From Diphasiastrum complanatum (Eukaryota > Streptophyta > Lycopodiopsida > Lycopodiales > Lycopodiaceae): a stretch of DNA of 64,000 nucleotides. Where the stretch lies: NCBI GenBank assembly GCA_029204225.1, contig CM055108.1:16832222-16896221 (forward strand). Direction: 5' to 3'. Shown in pieces: positions 17,271 to 28,841 of the stretch (positions are counted from its first letter, which is position 1; the number at the start of each line of letters is the position of its first letter). The notes below the pieces were generated by a model that was not told where the DNA came from, made no database searches, and saw only the letters and a program-made list of their open reading frames with translations. The position numbers and the translations under genes are program-made.

Positions 17271-19273
17271 ATGGGTTCTGTGGACGAATATGGTTGTGAG
17301 CTAGAAGCAGTTGTCAGAGGCCACATTGCACCTGCGTACTCAGCAATGCAGCACAAAAGGCTACTGGGGGAGAAAGCAAACATGTTTCCACTTCTGTCCT
17401 CGGCCTCTAGCCTACTACGAAGTCAATCTGCAGCTTTTAAGGGCAGCTTCGGTATGAATCATCTGCAAGAAATACATAACTCTTTTCAGATGAGTTGTAT
17501 GAACAGTCTGCTGATGGACTCACCATTTCTGTGCTCAATTAAGCGAGACGACTACTCTCCAACATCTCCATTTCGCTCCCCCGAATCTGAAGTAAATTCA
17601 GAAAAAACTTCCCAAGAAATGGTCCACTTTGGGCAAACAGACGGGCGCGTCGCTGTGAAGATTCTATCACCATTTCCTGGCTTTGCTTGCGAACAAGAAC
17701 AAATCAACGTTCCATTCAGCAATTTCAAGACTGATCATGAACTTTTCCATAACCATTCCCTGCCAGATTATGCATCTCCCATCAGTCAGTCTGAGACTTC
17801 TGACAAGAAGGTTTCTGAAGAACCTGCAGCGGTAGATAGCTCAATTCAGGCTTCGAATACTGGACATCTACAGAAGGCCTTGCAACTCAAGCCAACAAAG
17901 CAGTCATCGAGTTCATCTCCGAAACAGGATTCACCAAGGGATCGTAGTACATCCATGGTAGATCAAGTATCAAAGCGAAGGTAATTTTCTAGTAATAGAA
18001 AAGTTCAAAAATCACAAAATCCACTAGACTTAGTCAGAAAATTAGCTACAATGAGATCAGATTCTAATTCTTGGCCAGCTTAACATTCTTCTCACCCAAA
18101 GGATGTTGTTGCTATCCTCATCTTGGAAATGGCAACAGATCTATATCTGCTTCAGAAAGGATGAAATTCTACTCACCGAAAATTTATGTGTCCGAAATCA
18201 ATCCATTGTTTAATATGCCTGCACAATAGGAGATGGTTCATAGTGATCTAGACTCTCCATATCCTAAAGCTCGTGCTGTACTGCACCAATCTATGCTCCT
18301 AAACGGGGACAGTTTGCTTTCTCTGCAATAATGGCCTACCTATGTTGTCACAAATTTCAATACACTTTCGTCTGTTGAAGAATGCCAAAGTTTTCTGTAC
18401 CTATACCCCTGAAACATACTATTTGATAAAAATACTTGGGATAATAGATGCTGGATAATGGATGATCTTTAGTTGATACTGTTTACAGTTGCTTATTTAA
18501 GTTACTCTTTTCAAATTAGCTTCTTATAATTCAAATTTTAAACTTGCAGTTGCTGCAGTGCCTCCGTACTCATTTGAATATTAGGGTTTTCATAAAACTG
18601 AGTAGCAAACTCTTTAAAAGCATTAGTCCTACTTGGTTAGCCGGTATAAGGCCCATTTACGGACCTTATGATGTCATTCCATGCAGTATGAATACTAGTA
18701 GGAATAGTAGATACCTTCCTCCCGTATGCGCATGAATACTGTGTGGATAATAGTACATTCATATTATGCTGCCAAAAGTCTAACTAGTTGCTTTCGTACT
18801 TGTTGTCACTTGGAATTAGGAAAGCTTTGACATAACATTAAACATTGTACATCCTTCTGAGTTCTGAGTTGATCAAGCTACTTCAAGATAGGTAATAGGA
18901 ACAATAAATGTGTAGTGATTACTGCCTTATTTCCCTATCTACAGATTTATTAAGCAACCTGGCTCTGATGTTAGCTCCATCGTCTGTTTGTTAAACCTTG
19001 ACTATAGAAAGTGATCGATCGCTAATTAATAGATATTAAAACAGTGCTTCAAAGTGATTCAATCTAGAGTGAATGATGGCCTTTCTGTTCGTAAAACTAA
19101 GAGAGCTTGTGGATGCTGATTGATAACTCCAGGAAAGTCCAGGAAAAGCGGATCGTGTGTGTTCCTGTGTCGCCTGAAATAGCAGGTAGAACAAATGGAG
19201 GATGCCTGTCATCAGACATGTGGGCTTGGAGAAAATACGGTCAAAAACCTATCAAAGGCTCTCCGTACCCTAG

Positions 19274-19372
<99 letters not shown>

Positions 19373-20025
19373 CTCGCTCTCTTTCTCTCTCTCACATTGA
19401 ATCTGAAGCATGCTTGATGTGGAGATGATGATCCGGGAAGCATAGTTATAATATTTTGACTGGAATTCACTTGGTTTCGTACATGATCAGGGGCTACTAC
19501 AGATGTAGCAGCTCTAAAGGTTGCTCGGCAAGGAAACAGGTTGAAAGGAGTCGAACCGATCCTTCCATGCTGATCATTACCTACACATCTGATCACAACC
19601 ATCCCGGGCCAGCACGCAGGAACCTATTTCGATCGTCCAATGCAGCAGCCACAATTCCAGCACAAAATCCCAGTGAAGCTCAAGAAGGCAAAGCCACATG
19701 TGAGAAATCCCAAATTAATCCTTGCTTGTCCGTAATGATCAGCTCTCATGAACAGTGCCTGGATGAAGCTGCAATGCTTTCATCATCGGAAGTCAGTATC
19801 AACGCAGACCGAGACCTGGGAGGTCTGTCCATGTTCTGTAGCGCTCAAGATGAAGATCTGTTTGCAGAACTCGATGAGCTGCCATTATCATCAGCCCTCT
19901 TCCAGAAAACAACTCTGGATGAGAAACCTGTCGATGAAGCAAATGAAAGCATTGTAATCGATGATTCATACCATCTTTTTGGTTGGTCGCCTAGCAATTT
20001 TGTGAGTAGCAACACATTTTCATAA
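17271..20025 (+). CDS. WRKY transcription factor, group IIe (three exons)
   Basis: This is a nuclear DNA-binding regulator that recognises W-boxes. Exons are 17271-17980, 19133-19273 and 19491-20025; all junctions are GT-AG, each splits an Arg codon, and together they give 1386 bases, 461 residues plus TAA. The WRKY domain carries WRKYGQK at residues 269-275 and a C-X5-C-X23-H-X-H zinc finger (Cys289, Cys295, His319, His321). The intron after PYPR, inside the domain, is the conserved R-type position. [19 protein letters not shown] and the [14 protein letters not shown] stretch place it in group IIe. A basic KRRKVQEKR stretch (about 235-243) may be the nuclear signal. The Ser-rich N-terminus and acidic C-terminus ([15 protein letters not shown]) fit a regulatory region. 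No stop or frameshift is present. The start codon is the first in a long open frame and is not proven. Confidence 0.93.
17981..19132 (+). other. WRKY intron 1
   Basis: GT at 17981 and AG at 19131-19132 restore frame through an Arg codon. The 1152-base intron is AT-rich, and I recognise no mobile element in it. The 63-codon frame at 18544-18735 inside it is not supported. Confidence 0.88.
19274..19490 (+). other. WRKY intron 2, about half CT repeat
   Basis: GT at 19274-19275 and AG at 19489-19490. The intron interrupts the WRKY domain between PYPR and GYYRC. It is 217 bases long, of which about 118 are CT repeat starting one or two bases after the donor. The CT array therefore lies where U1 pairs with the 5' splice site. 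Confidence 0.93.
19276..19393. repeat. (CT)n microsatellite inside WRKY intron 2
   Basis: Pure CT to about 19369, then interrupted by CG and TT variants to 19393. It starts directly at the donor site, so length changes would alter intron size without touching codons. Confidence 0.96.
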
Positions 20026-20770
20026 TCCACATCCTTCCTGCAAGAAAAAAATTGTTGATTCATGACAATCGTATCGAGATGATGTGTCCATCCCATTGAG
20101 ATGCCCGGTTGTTTTTTTGTGAGATCAAAATTCATCATATTCACGGAATTACTTTCCATCTCAAAATGTATCACAGACGACAAAAGAGTCCATCAAGCAG
20201 CCTATGCTTTAAAAGCCGGTATTGAAAATTGTTCACAGGCTAGCTTTTCATGACAGCACCAGAAACTACACGATGGATGGTTGTTTTAGGGACGTGATTC
20301 CGATTAGTTCAGCATTTATGTAGACCATACATGTCAAGGTTACTATTATTAAAGCAGCCGTGGATCTTAAAAGCTTTTGGGTGATTGCCTTGTGCCACGG
20401 CGGTTGTATGGACCACTAGATTTATCATGCAGTGAAGATCATATAACAACGTATAAACGAAACTTCTCATCCAATCAGGAGTTTCTTTAACACTTCCGCA
20501 AAAGATCAACTTCGTCTTATTTCGATGAATCAATGGATCGGATTGTTTTGCCCCCAGGATTTTTATGCGCAGCAACTGAGCTGCACTACTGGCAGAACAC
20601 AGTAAACTAGGCCTGCTCGATTCTTGCAGCCTTCATTACAAAAGTGCAGGAACTGAAGAAAGCTGCCCATCTAATTCATTCAGCTTGGAAATTGTGTGAA
20701 GTTTAGTAGATTTCGTCCTTTCATTTTCCTTTTGCCTAAGACACAGTGTAGTTTGTCGGTAGCTACTTTT
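20026..20770. other. 3' flank of the WRKY gene
   Basis: Presumed 3' UTR and downstream sequence. No clear AATAAA signal is close to the stop and no other gene is recognised. Confidence 0.4.
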
Positions 20771-20936
20771 CAGTTCTGATCACGAGTCAGAATTAAATTG
20801 AAGAATGTTGAATTATGAGATGCATCAGATGGATCAGGATTCAGTATTTTTTTCAGATTCTGATCAAGAGTCAGAATTAGACTGATAGAATGTTGAAACA
20901 TGAGATGCATCAGTTAGATCAGGAGTCAGTCAGTAA
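20771..20936. repeat. 83-bp tandem duplication
   Basis: Two adjacent units start at 20771 and 20854. Both run from cag.ttctgatca.gagtcagaatta through aatgttgaa..atgagatgcatcag to gatcagga.tcagt. They differ at several positions. Confidence 0.85.
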
Positions 20937-22540
20937 TCTCAATGATTCACGTATTGAACAAATTTTAGCCTACACCATTCTGTAAACTTCGTTCGGAATT
21001 TAAGCATACAAAAAGTGAAAATTGCAGTGAAAATTGTAACATTTATTCTTGAAAACGTAATAATCGTTGCAGCTCTTCACCTTGCAGCTATTAGAGAGGC
21101 CTCTTCTAAGCAGGTTTCAAAAAATAAAGTTGTGAATCAGCCATGATCTCTAAGCAGAACGTTTAGTACGCTTTGATAATTGAACAACAAGTGATACAGA
21201 TTTCCAACTGAATGTATTAACGAAATTCAAAACTTGCACCATACCGACCATGGTGTACTTTGTATTGAACGTTGTATTGAATCTTTGGTCCAAATAGATC
21301 CGATATATATATATGTCAAAATGAGATGCAGTCGTCCAATCATAATGTCAACAATGTCGATAATACCAACTTCTATTAATGCTATTAGGTATAGATTTTA
21401 TATAGTTTATAGGCAAAACTTGATGATCAACCGCTCCTCTAATTAAGTGCAGTATCACTCCACGATATAGTTCTAATATCCCACCATGGTGAAAGTGGTG
21501 TGGTTCAAAATATCTCATTATTTGCAAGTGCTAGAGAGATTGGGTAGCTAATCTAAAATATGGCATTTTTTTCACTATTTAGTGTAGCGTAAGTTATTAG
21601 AAACCCTTGACGTTGAGATCTTGAAGTTGGCCATTGAAGGCTACCAAATTGGCTTCAACTCAAGATCAAGATCGGGTTTTCAAAATGGTCTTCATTGAAG
21701 GTGCTCTGAAGAAATCTTGACTGAAGGTCAAATTATGAAGAGAATAAATGCTTATGAAGAATGCCAAGTCATCAAGGTCACATTGACCAAAATATTGATT
21801 ACTTTCCTTGTGATGGTTGCCATGGAGGATGCCAAGTTATCAAGGTAGCTCAAGGTCAAGAATAGGAGATTGAATAATACTTATTGAGACATCTTCCATT
21901 GACGACACCAAGATGGATCAAGTTCAAGGTCATTGCATATGGACACTACTAATTTGAGATAAGGCTAAGGAGGACAACATCACTTTTCATAAATGAAAAG
22001 ACATTAACTATTTGTCTATTGGTCTTAATGATTTAGTTGAGCCTTTTTCCAAAACATAGGATATGGCATTTGCATAAAAAACACTTAAGTTGAAAGACCT
22101 AGTTGGAGATGTCAAAAGTGACAACAATATCTTCCCTCTCTAGATCTAATGGCCATGACTCTACCAAATTGTTTCCTACTCTCGTTGCTAGATAGAATTT
22201 GTTGTTAAAATTTTGTAAAATTTTATTGTTCACACTTTCTAGCACAAATAACATTTCATATGATCATAGAGAGAATCTTCTCTATATGTTGGTGTTTGAG
22301 CTCAATCTGATCAATCTGTCTCGGTTATGAGAATCTCAACTATACAACAAAGAGGAGTTGACTTGGACCAACTTCACTGTTTCTTATAGACAAGTATATT
22401 TTTAAATCTAATCCAAGAAAATCATCCATCGGCTATGGACAGTGCATGTATTGATAATATCGATCAATGAGAGAATGTCGTAACCATAATATCAATACTC
22501 TAGGATGGACTATGAATAGGCAATTGACAAAAATAGATGA
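20937..22540. other. AT-rich intergenic sequence, nothing recognised
   Basis: No domain seen. Repeated short phrases such as tcaaggtca between 21620 and 21950 give it a low-complexity look but form no clear tandem array. Confidence 0.4.
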
Positions 22541-22544
22541 TGTA

Positions 22545-23160
22545 CCTGCAATGGCCACCTGATCCACCAAATGCACAATGAGATGCATTTGAATGGTGAG
22601 AATGGATGTGGGAAAGTGCTTCTCAATCAAACGCATTGCCTCGATTGAGCTTTGGCTTGCCGTCTCAAAGGATGCTAGTGGTATCTCCTTGGATGAAATG
22701 TATTTTCATAAGAAAAGTAAACAAAAATAACGTACACATTAGTTAGATCATCATCTTAAATCATCTCTCTGAAAAATAATGTATTTTTCTATCAATAATA
22801 CCTCACCAAAGCATTGAGTTTGTAGATTGCACTCATGAACTCCTCTGTCACAAACCCTCTCAACACCAAGGGAAGCACAAACTACATAGAAAAAAATAAT
22901 TTGGTCATTGAGATACATATATGCCTATTGATCATGAAACAAGACATGCCATAAATTGTAATATTCATGAGGTCTAGTCAACGTCAAAAAAGATGCCATA
23001 AATTGTAATATTCATGAGGTCTAGGCAACGTCAAAAAAGATGCCAACCTGTAAAAATTTATGCCAATCATTAGAGTTTAGTCCACTTAGCTTGTTGTCCT
23101 GTGTGAAGTCACCCTTTAGGCATCGCATGTGTCCTATTGGAATTCGAAATGAGGCGATTG
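22545..23160 (-). pseudogene. CACTA (En/Spm) transposase remnant, DUF4218 region, with intron-like gaps
   Basis: Three exon-like blocks on the minus strand match in order the DUF4218 part of plant CACTA transposases. The first (about 23160-23045) has KLSGLNSNDWHKFLQ. The second (about 22882-22812) has LPLVLRGFVTEEFMSAIYKL. The third (about 22690-22546) has AMRLIEKHFPTSILTIQ then MHLIVHLVDQV. Plausible AG and GT sites flank the second and third blocks, so the parent gene had introns here. The upstream transposase core is missing or unrecognisable, and no CACTA terminal repeats were found. Confidence 0.72.
22945..23038. repeat. 47-bp tandem duplication
   Basis: Two adjacent 47-base units (from 22945 and 22992) differ at one or two positions. 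They lie in the presumed intron between the first two CACTA blocks. Confidence 0.92.
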
Positions 23161-23619
23161 TCTTCTTTACAATTGCCTCTTCTCCAAGAAAAGCCTGGAC
23201 GTTTGATTGAACTTGGCCATTTTGGAAGCATAGATTTCCATCTCAATAATAAAGTAGAGCTCTGGTTTTGGCTCCAGCAATACTATCCCTCAGCGTGTCA
23301 TTTTGCAAAAGGTGTGATGACTTTTGAACATAACAGACTTGCGGCGCATTAGATTTTTCTGCTTTTCTTAGAAATGGATGGTGGTGGCGCTCCGGTTTCA
23401 TGGTCGATGACTGCAGATGGTTTTCAAGTATGTGAGAGAGTGATGAAACGCTGTCCTAGTGAGTGAAAGATCACCACAATAGAGCTAGTATGCATAAAGA
23501 TCACCACAACTGTCGCTAGAAACATCAAAAAGGAGTTTGCATGTCGCTGAGATACAAATGTCTTCATCCGAGGATATTTTATAGTCATTGAAGACAAGCT
23601 CGACTCGATTGAGATTGAG

Positions 23620-24387
23620 TCAGCCTGGCTCAGTCGAGATTTGACCCTGAGACTCGGTTGATATTTGACCTCGAGACTGGCCTGGTTTGTGGCAGTGATT
23701 GGAGGAAGAAGATCGTTGATTCAAGGACTTCGTCTTCTCAAATCTTGGCTTGGTTTTGTTCTTCTTCTTGCCTTTCATGAAGAGAGCCTTCTCTTGATCA
23801 CTGCTTCCCTCTCCTTCATCTCTCATTAGTCTCTCATCAGCGACAAGACTGACTGCTTTGTCGAATGTCATATCTAGTATACTCAGTATGAGCATTCTCA
23901 GCGGCTGATAGGATGTCAGTAGAGATTTCATGAAGTACATTAGCTGCTGTGCTACTGGGACCTGGTGCTCTTGTCCTGATGCAGCGAGTTGAGCGAAGAT
24001 CGTTCTGATCTTCTCAACATGCTGATCGAACTGGTTGCCATCCCACCGTATTGATTGTAGCTGATTGTGAAGGTGCATGACTGAAGCTATAGTCCTCACT
24101 TCATACTTCTTCTTTAATCTTTCCCATGCTGCATGGCTGCTTTCGCAGTCTTCAATCTGCATGAGTAGATCTTCATTTATGGACGAAACGATGATCGCTA
24201 TTGCGCGCTCATCCTTTCTGAAACATTTAGCTCTCCTCGGGTCTCCCTCTGGAGGCTGCACCTTTGAGAGCTCGGTCAATGACCAGATGCCTTCGCCCTT
24301 CAGGATTGTTTTGATTTTGAATTTCCAGATTCTATAATTTGTGCCATCGAGATTGATTTCTACTCTGGTCTGGATAGTTGTAGCCAT
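23620..24387 (-). pseudogene. Ty1/copia gag (UBN2 type), C-terminus truncated
   Basis: A 255-codon frame encodes a typical copia Gag: LDGTNYRIWKFKIKTILKGE at the N-terminus, the SHAAWERLKKKYE block at about 83-95, then a Lys-rich linker. It starts about 55 bases after an initiator-Met PBS, so the start is well placed. The zinc knuckle is reduced to a NHCHKPGQ vestige, followed by a duplicated GQISTE phrase and a stop. Protease to RNase H are absent. The open frame itself is intact, so it could have been a short gag-only element or a recent truncation. Confidence 0.85.
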
Positions 24388-24441
24388 ATTGTGTTGTCTG
24401 GAAGAATCACTGCTGGGATATCAGTAGTGAATACCAACCTG

Positions 24442-24453
24442 GCTCTGATACCA
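24442..24453 (-). promoter_or_regulatory. initiator-Met tRNA primer-binding site
   Basis: The minus strand reads TGGTATCAGAGC, exactly the copia PBS complementary to the 3' end of plant initiator-Met tRNA. It directly adjoins the TGTCGCG end of the LTR to its right. Confidence 0.93.
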
Positions 24454-24890
24454 TGTCGCGTGCGTGGGACTGATTTGTGTTCGTTCTCACTTCGTCTTCT
24501 TTATCACGAATAATTTTTTGTCTTTTAATTTTCTTTTGTGTGGAAGCCCTTACAGGATCCAGACACTCGACTACACATTACAAAACATATTCTATGATAG
24601 CAATCATGACACACAGCTCAAGACAAGATGCACGAAAATAGAGTGACTGAATTATCAGTTTTAGTTTAGAGTGAATTCGTCAATGTCTCGCTCGTTGGTG
24701 GAATAACATTCTACTCTTTTGCTGTGTTCTGCTCGTTGGCAGACTTTCATGCATAGCTGTGGTGTCTTTACTTTCTTACTCTATTCGCTACATCTCTCTC
24801 TCTGTCACTTACAGATCTCTGTGTTCACTTATACAATTATGATCCAGAGAGGATCATTTATACCTCCACTGCACCATTAATTTTTTTTTT
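24454..24890 (-). repeat. 5' LTR of the copia gag element (minus strand)
   Basis: The inner end (CGCGACA on the minus strand) adjoins the PBS. A TATA-like ggtataaatgatcc lies near the outer end at about 24860. The sequence matches, in opposite orientation, the segment at about 60480-60927. The outer edge is obscured by junction with a gypsy fragment, and U3 appears shortened. Confidence 0.8.
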
Positions 24891-24899
24891 AAAAAATAT

Positions 24900-25975
24900 A
24901 TGGTCTCTCACTTTGGAATTTTAATTTGCCGGGGTTTTTTCGATGTATAAAGAAGCACCTGGTCACCTAAGTGTAAATCCTTGTTTCGCAAGTGATGGTC
25001 ATGCCAGGCCTTTTGACGTCTTTTGTTAACTAGTTATGCGTGGTAAGATACGAGTCTTGTCTCGCATAACTGGGCTAACGTAAATAGCCTGGTTTTGAAT
25101 TGTTGTTCAATTGTAGCTTTCTCACAGAAATCTGTAGAGAAGGCTTCCATGATTCTTAGAGAAGGGACTAAGAATTCTATAGGCATTACCGCCTCTTGAC
25201 CATACACTAGATGGAATGGAGTAACCCATCCAGTGGATTTCTTTGGGGTGGTGCGGTAAGCCCAGATAGTTGAGAGGAGTTTCGTTTCCCAATCAGAGCG
25301 ACTGGTTTCAACTATCTTTGTCAATATCTTACATATCATCTTGTTAGTTGATTCGGCTTGGCCATTACATCTAGGATAGTATGGTGTACTCTTCCGGTGA
25401 ACTACAAGGTAATGGCATAGCAAATTATCAATGACAGTGTTTAAAAAGTGCATGCCGTGATCATTAACGAGCTCTATAGGACAACCAAAACGTGTAATAA
25501 TGTTTTTGTAAAGAAAACGCACTATAGTCTTTGCGTTGGCGCCCTTTGTTCCCCAAGCCTCAACCCACTTAGTGGCGTAATCTATGGTGATTAGGATATA
25601 ACGGGCTTGGGTATGTTTTGTTGCTGGGCTGATTGGTTCAACAAAGTCAATTCCCCACTTATGAAAGGCTTCGTCTTCTATAATGGGAGTTAAAGGGGTG
25701 AAGTCTGCTTTCGTATTTTTCTTGGCTCTCTGACAGACATCACATGTTTTAATGATAGCAAATGTGTCCTTAAATAATGAGGGCCACCACAAACCTGCTC
25801 GAAGGATAATCTTAGTTGTTGCTTCAGTAGAGAAGTGACCGTGCATGCCTTGCCGGCATAATCGATTATCAAAATGCAATAATAATTTGTGTGACCGAGG
25901 AAGACGAAAACTTCCTTCATTGTTGCAGGTAAGGGCATTTCAACTATTACCTTGATTTTTGAAGGGTCAGTAGGG
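24900..25975 (-). pseudogene. Ty3/gypsy integrase with a scrap of RT
   Basis: The 281-codon frame keeps a near-complete integrase. The zinc domain has HGHFS...CDVCQRAK. The core has GIDFVEPISP, ELVNDHGMHF and NGQAESTNK, so all three acidic residues are kept. The AYRTTPKKSTGWVTPF segment follows. An LGDQVLL motif continues past a stop to about 24900. At the 5' side, KVIVEMPLPATMKEVFVFLG is the end of an RT domain, joined to integrase after deletion of RNase H. This is a non-chromodomain gypsy type, unlike the element at 7.8-10.3 kb. Confidence 0.9.
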
Positions 25976-26029
25976 TGCCTTAGCTTTTAGGGCACCTTCG
26001 GCATTCTTTAGGATAGTGTCCTCTTTTCG

Positions 26030-26143
26030 CCTCTCAGACAAGACACCCCATGAGGTGTGGACATGCTCTAAGCCTTCTTTGAAGAACCTAAGAGTGTTCG
26101 GGTGCATTGCCTACGCGCAGATCCCAAAAGACACAAGGAAGAA
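26030..26143 (+). pseudogene. copia integrase C-terminal scrap
   Basis: The frame reads DKTPHEVWTCSKPSLKNL then RVFGCIAYAQIPKDTRKKLD, the post-integrase region of a copia polyprotein. It is cut off where a second copia protease region begins, so two different copia elements are joined here. Confidence 0.85.
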
Positions 26144-26151
26144 ATTGGACT

Positions 26152-27720
26152 TCCAATGATGGCTAGATAGTGGTGCCTCATCCCACATGAGTAGTGATAA
26201 AAACTCTTTTTGTAATCTTGTACCATACAAAGGATCTAAAAGTTGTATCTATACAGCAAATGATGAGGAATGCATAATAGAAGGCATAGGAAGCATATCT
26301 CTAGATAAGCTTGATCTCATTGATGTGCTCTATGTTCCTAGTTTGACTAAAAATCTGATAAGTGTAGGCCAACTCAATGACGATGGTCTACAAGTAGATT
26401 TTAAAGACGGTACTTGCTTGATCACAAAAGATGATGATATAATAGCATCATGTTCTCGTTTTGGAAGGTTATTCAAGCTTGATGGAAATGAAAATGCTAA
26501 TCTTTGCTCGGATATTGTGCTACAAGGAAAGCTCTCAAGTGCAGATCTATGACATAGGAGGTTGGGCCATCCCAACTCCAAGGCCATGCAATCTATGTGC
26601 AAGTTGGAGCTAGCTCATGGTTTGCCTAAATCCATGATCAAGGAGCCAAGTCCTTGTGATGCATGTGCATTGGCCAAATCACATGCAAGGCCACATCAAA
26701 GGTCAACCATCAAGTCCAAAGCACCTTTGGAACTCATCCATAGTGACATCCATTTCTCATCCACCAAGAGCAAGGGTGGAGCTACATGTTTTATAACATT
26801 CATTGATGACTACTCACCTTTTTGTTGGGTTTACCTTTTATCTTCTAAAGCATTAGCATATGAAACTGTTGTGAAGTTAAAAGCTTTTGTTGAGAATCAA
26901 CTATCTTGTAAAATTAAAGCTTTGAGAAGTAATAATGGAGGTGAATACATCTCCACAAAGTTCATAAACTTTTGTAATGATTTTGGCATTAGAAGAGATT
27001 TCACTTGCTCCTACTCTCCTCAATCTAATGGAGTAGCCGAAAGAAAAAATAGAACTCTATGTGAATGTGCAAAGGCACTTAGACTAGAAGCCTCTCTTTC
27101 TAAAGATTTTTGGGGAGAAGCAATAGGATGTGCTAACTACCTTTGCAATTTTGCTATAGAAGATATTTCACCTTATGAAAAGTTGTATGGAAGGAAACCC
27201 GAGGTCAATCATCTTAGAACATTTGGATGTGTATGGTTTGTACATGTACCTCTTGAAACAAGAAAAAAAGAAGATGCTAATGCTCTTAAAGGCATTATGA
27301 TAGGCTATTCAAGTAAAGCCTATAGGATTTTTGTTCTATCCACTAATCAAACTATGATAAGTAGAGATGTGATCTTCCATGAAGATCGAATGTACATGAA
27401 GGACAATGTGCAAGAATCTCAAGAGCTTATTCATCAAGGAGGAGTCTCTTCATCAAGTATTGATCAAGATGAAGACTTGTTGGGGCCAAGATCACAAGAG
27501 AAGCCGAGTCTACCAATGACTCCAAGAAGATCAACCCGAGAGAGATCCGAGCCTAGAAGGCTCACCTACTTGGAAAAAGGCAAACAAGTGGAGGATTCAA
27601 GTTCTCTACATGCTTTTCACACTTCCATTGAAGAACCATCAAGTGTGGAGGAAGCTCTTCATTCAAAGGATTGGATCAAAGTTATGGAGGCCGAGTATGA
27701 AGCTTTGATGCAAATGAGCT
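26152..27720 (+). pseudogene. Ty1/copia protease-integrase fragment
   Basis: Starts at the protease active site (WLDSGASSHM). An in-frame TGA at 26550-26552 replaces the conserved Trp of LWHRRLGHPN; the frame then continues to 27752. Integrase has HSDIHFSS and NGVAERKNRTL, but the second catalytic Asp is Asn (LRSNNGGEY). The downstream region (YEKLYGRKPEVNHLRTFGC) is present. Similarity ends at EYEALMQMS, just before RT. One stop and one lost catalytic residue make it inactive. Confidence 0.92.
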
Positions 27721-27837
27721 ACAGACTACTAGGGACCTGTTTTAGGGTTTAGGGCCAGGATCTAATACAAGGATTAATGCATCTGGTGGATTGAGAAACT
27801 ATCACAACATGTATTCACACAATTCTATAACAGGAAA

Positions 27838-28841
27838 TGGATGCATCAAATGAACCAAGCGTAGAAGGGTCACAACCCCGTAGCAACCAACGTACAGTGG
27901 AGCAACACAAGAAATTGGCAAGATTCATGCTAGAAGAACGACAATGGACAAACACAGAAAAACAGGTACTGAAAGAAGAACTCAGAAGACAGAAACATTC
28001 TACTATTTGAGCCACCAATGACTTCAATAGTGCCCAGCGGAAATGAGATATATGGAAGTAGAAATACACCGAACTCAAGGACATGAGCGATCGGAGGAAA
28101 GTAAGATATGACGAAGAGTTCAAGGGACAAGAGAAGATCATCGCCAATTTAAAAATTGAATTGGCCACCACGAAAATCACCACAACCATGATAGCCCGAC
28201 AATTGCATGAGTACCAACAGAAGGGAAAAGAAAAAGGGCAATCTAGCATCACCAGTTTACGAAACTCACTACCAGCCTACCCCATGCAGGAAAAGAAAAT
28301 TCTCTCAGATGCCAAGTTCTTTAAGAATTTTGAAGCTTACATTTTATACTTGCCGCCGATGGAGTTTCCACTTCACGACCAACCCATTGAGCTGAGACCA
28401 TCTACCAGCTCCCATATCCGGTTTAAGTGGCCACTCATCCCTGGCAGTTTCGAGGACTACAAGGATGCTTGTGAAAGCTTATGTAGATTCTCTATCACTG
28501 CCGCACACCACAAAGATGAGCTTGTTTGGCTGGCTAGTCATTATGCCCATTACCTACAAAAGTGGCTGCTTCAACCTTGGGGCCCTAAAACAAAATCGAC
28601 AAAGATCCACCTCACCAAATGGTGGTACAACCCAAATGAAGCGATGGAACCAGGAGCCGATCTAGTCCCATATTTGCGGATACTTTATCGGGCTGCCAAA
28701 GGACGCAAGACACTAAACGAGATATACTTTCAATTCCTGGAGGGGGCCGACCCAACATTGGTAGATGTGGCCAAGAATGACCCCCTTTACACAGGGGAGC
28801 TGAAACATCGAAGGACTGAGCTATGTAAGAATGCACTATGA
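27838..28841 (+). pseudogene. copy B of the unrecognised (N/K)WP(V/L)IP family
   Basis: An initial frame (MDASNEPSVEGSQPRSNQ...) from 27838 is stopped at about 28008. From 28083 a clean 252-codon frame follows. Its residues 1-60 are Lys/Glu-rich and likely coiled coil. FKWPLIPGSFEDYKD at about 120 matches FNWPVIPSEYGW of copy C and VNWPVIPRISAR of copy A. LRILYRAAKGRKTLNEIYF at about 200 matches the YYRAAL segment of copy C. No known domain is recognised. It has the longest intact C-terminal half of the family. No LTR is visible beside it; it abuts a copia fragment. Confidence 0.6.

Noticed and set aside
18544-18735. Extra WRKY exon in intron 1
   Set aside because: The joined three-exon frame is already complete, and this frame has no WRKY-like sequence.
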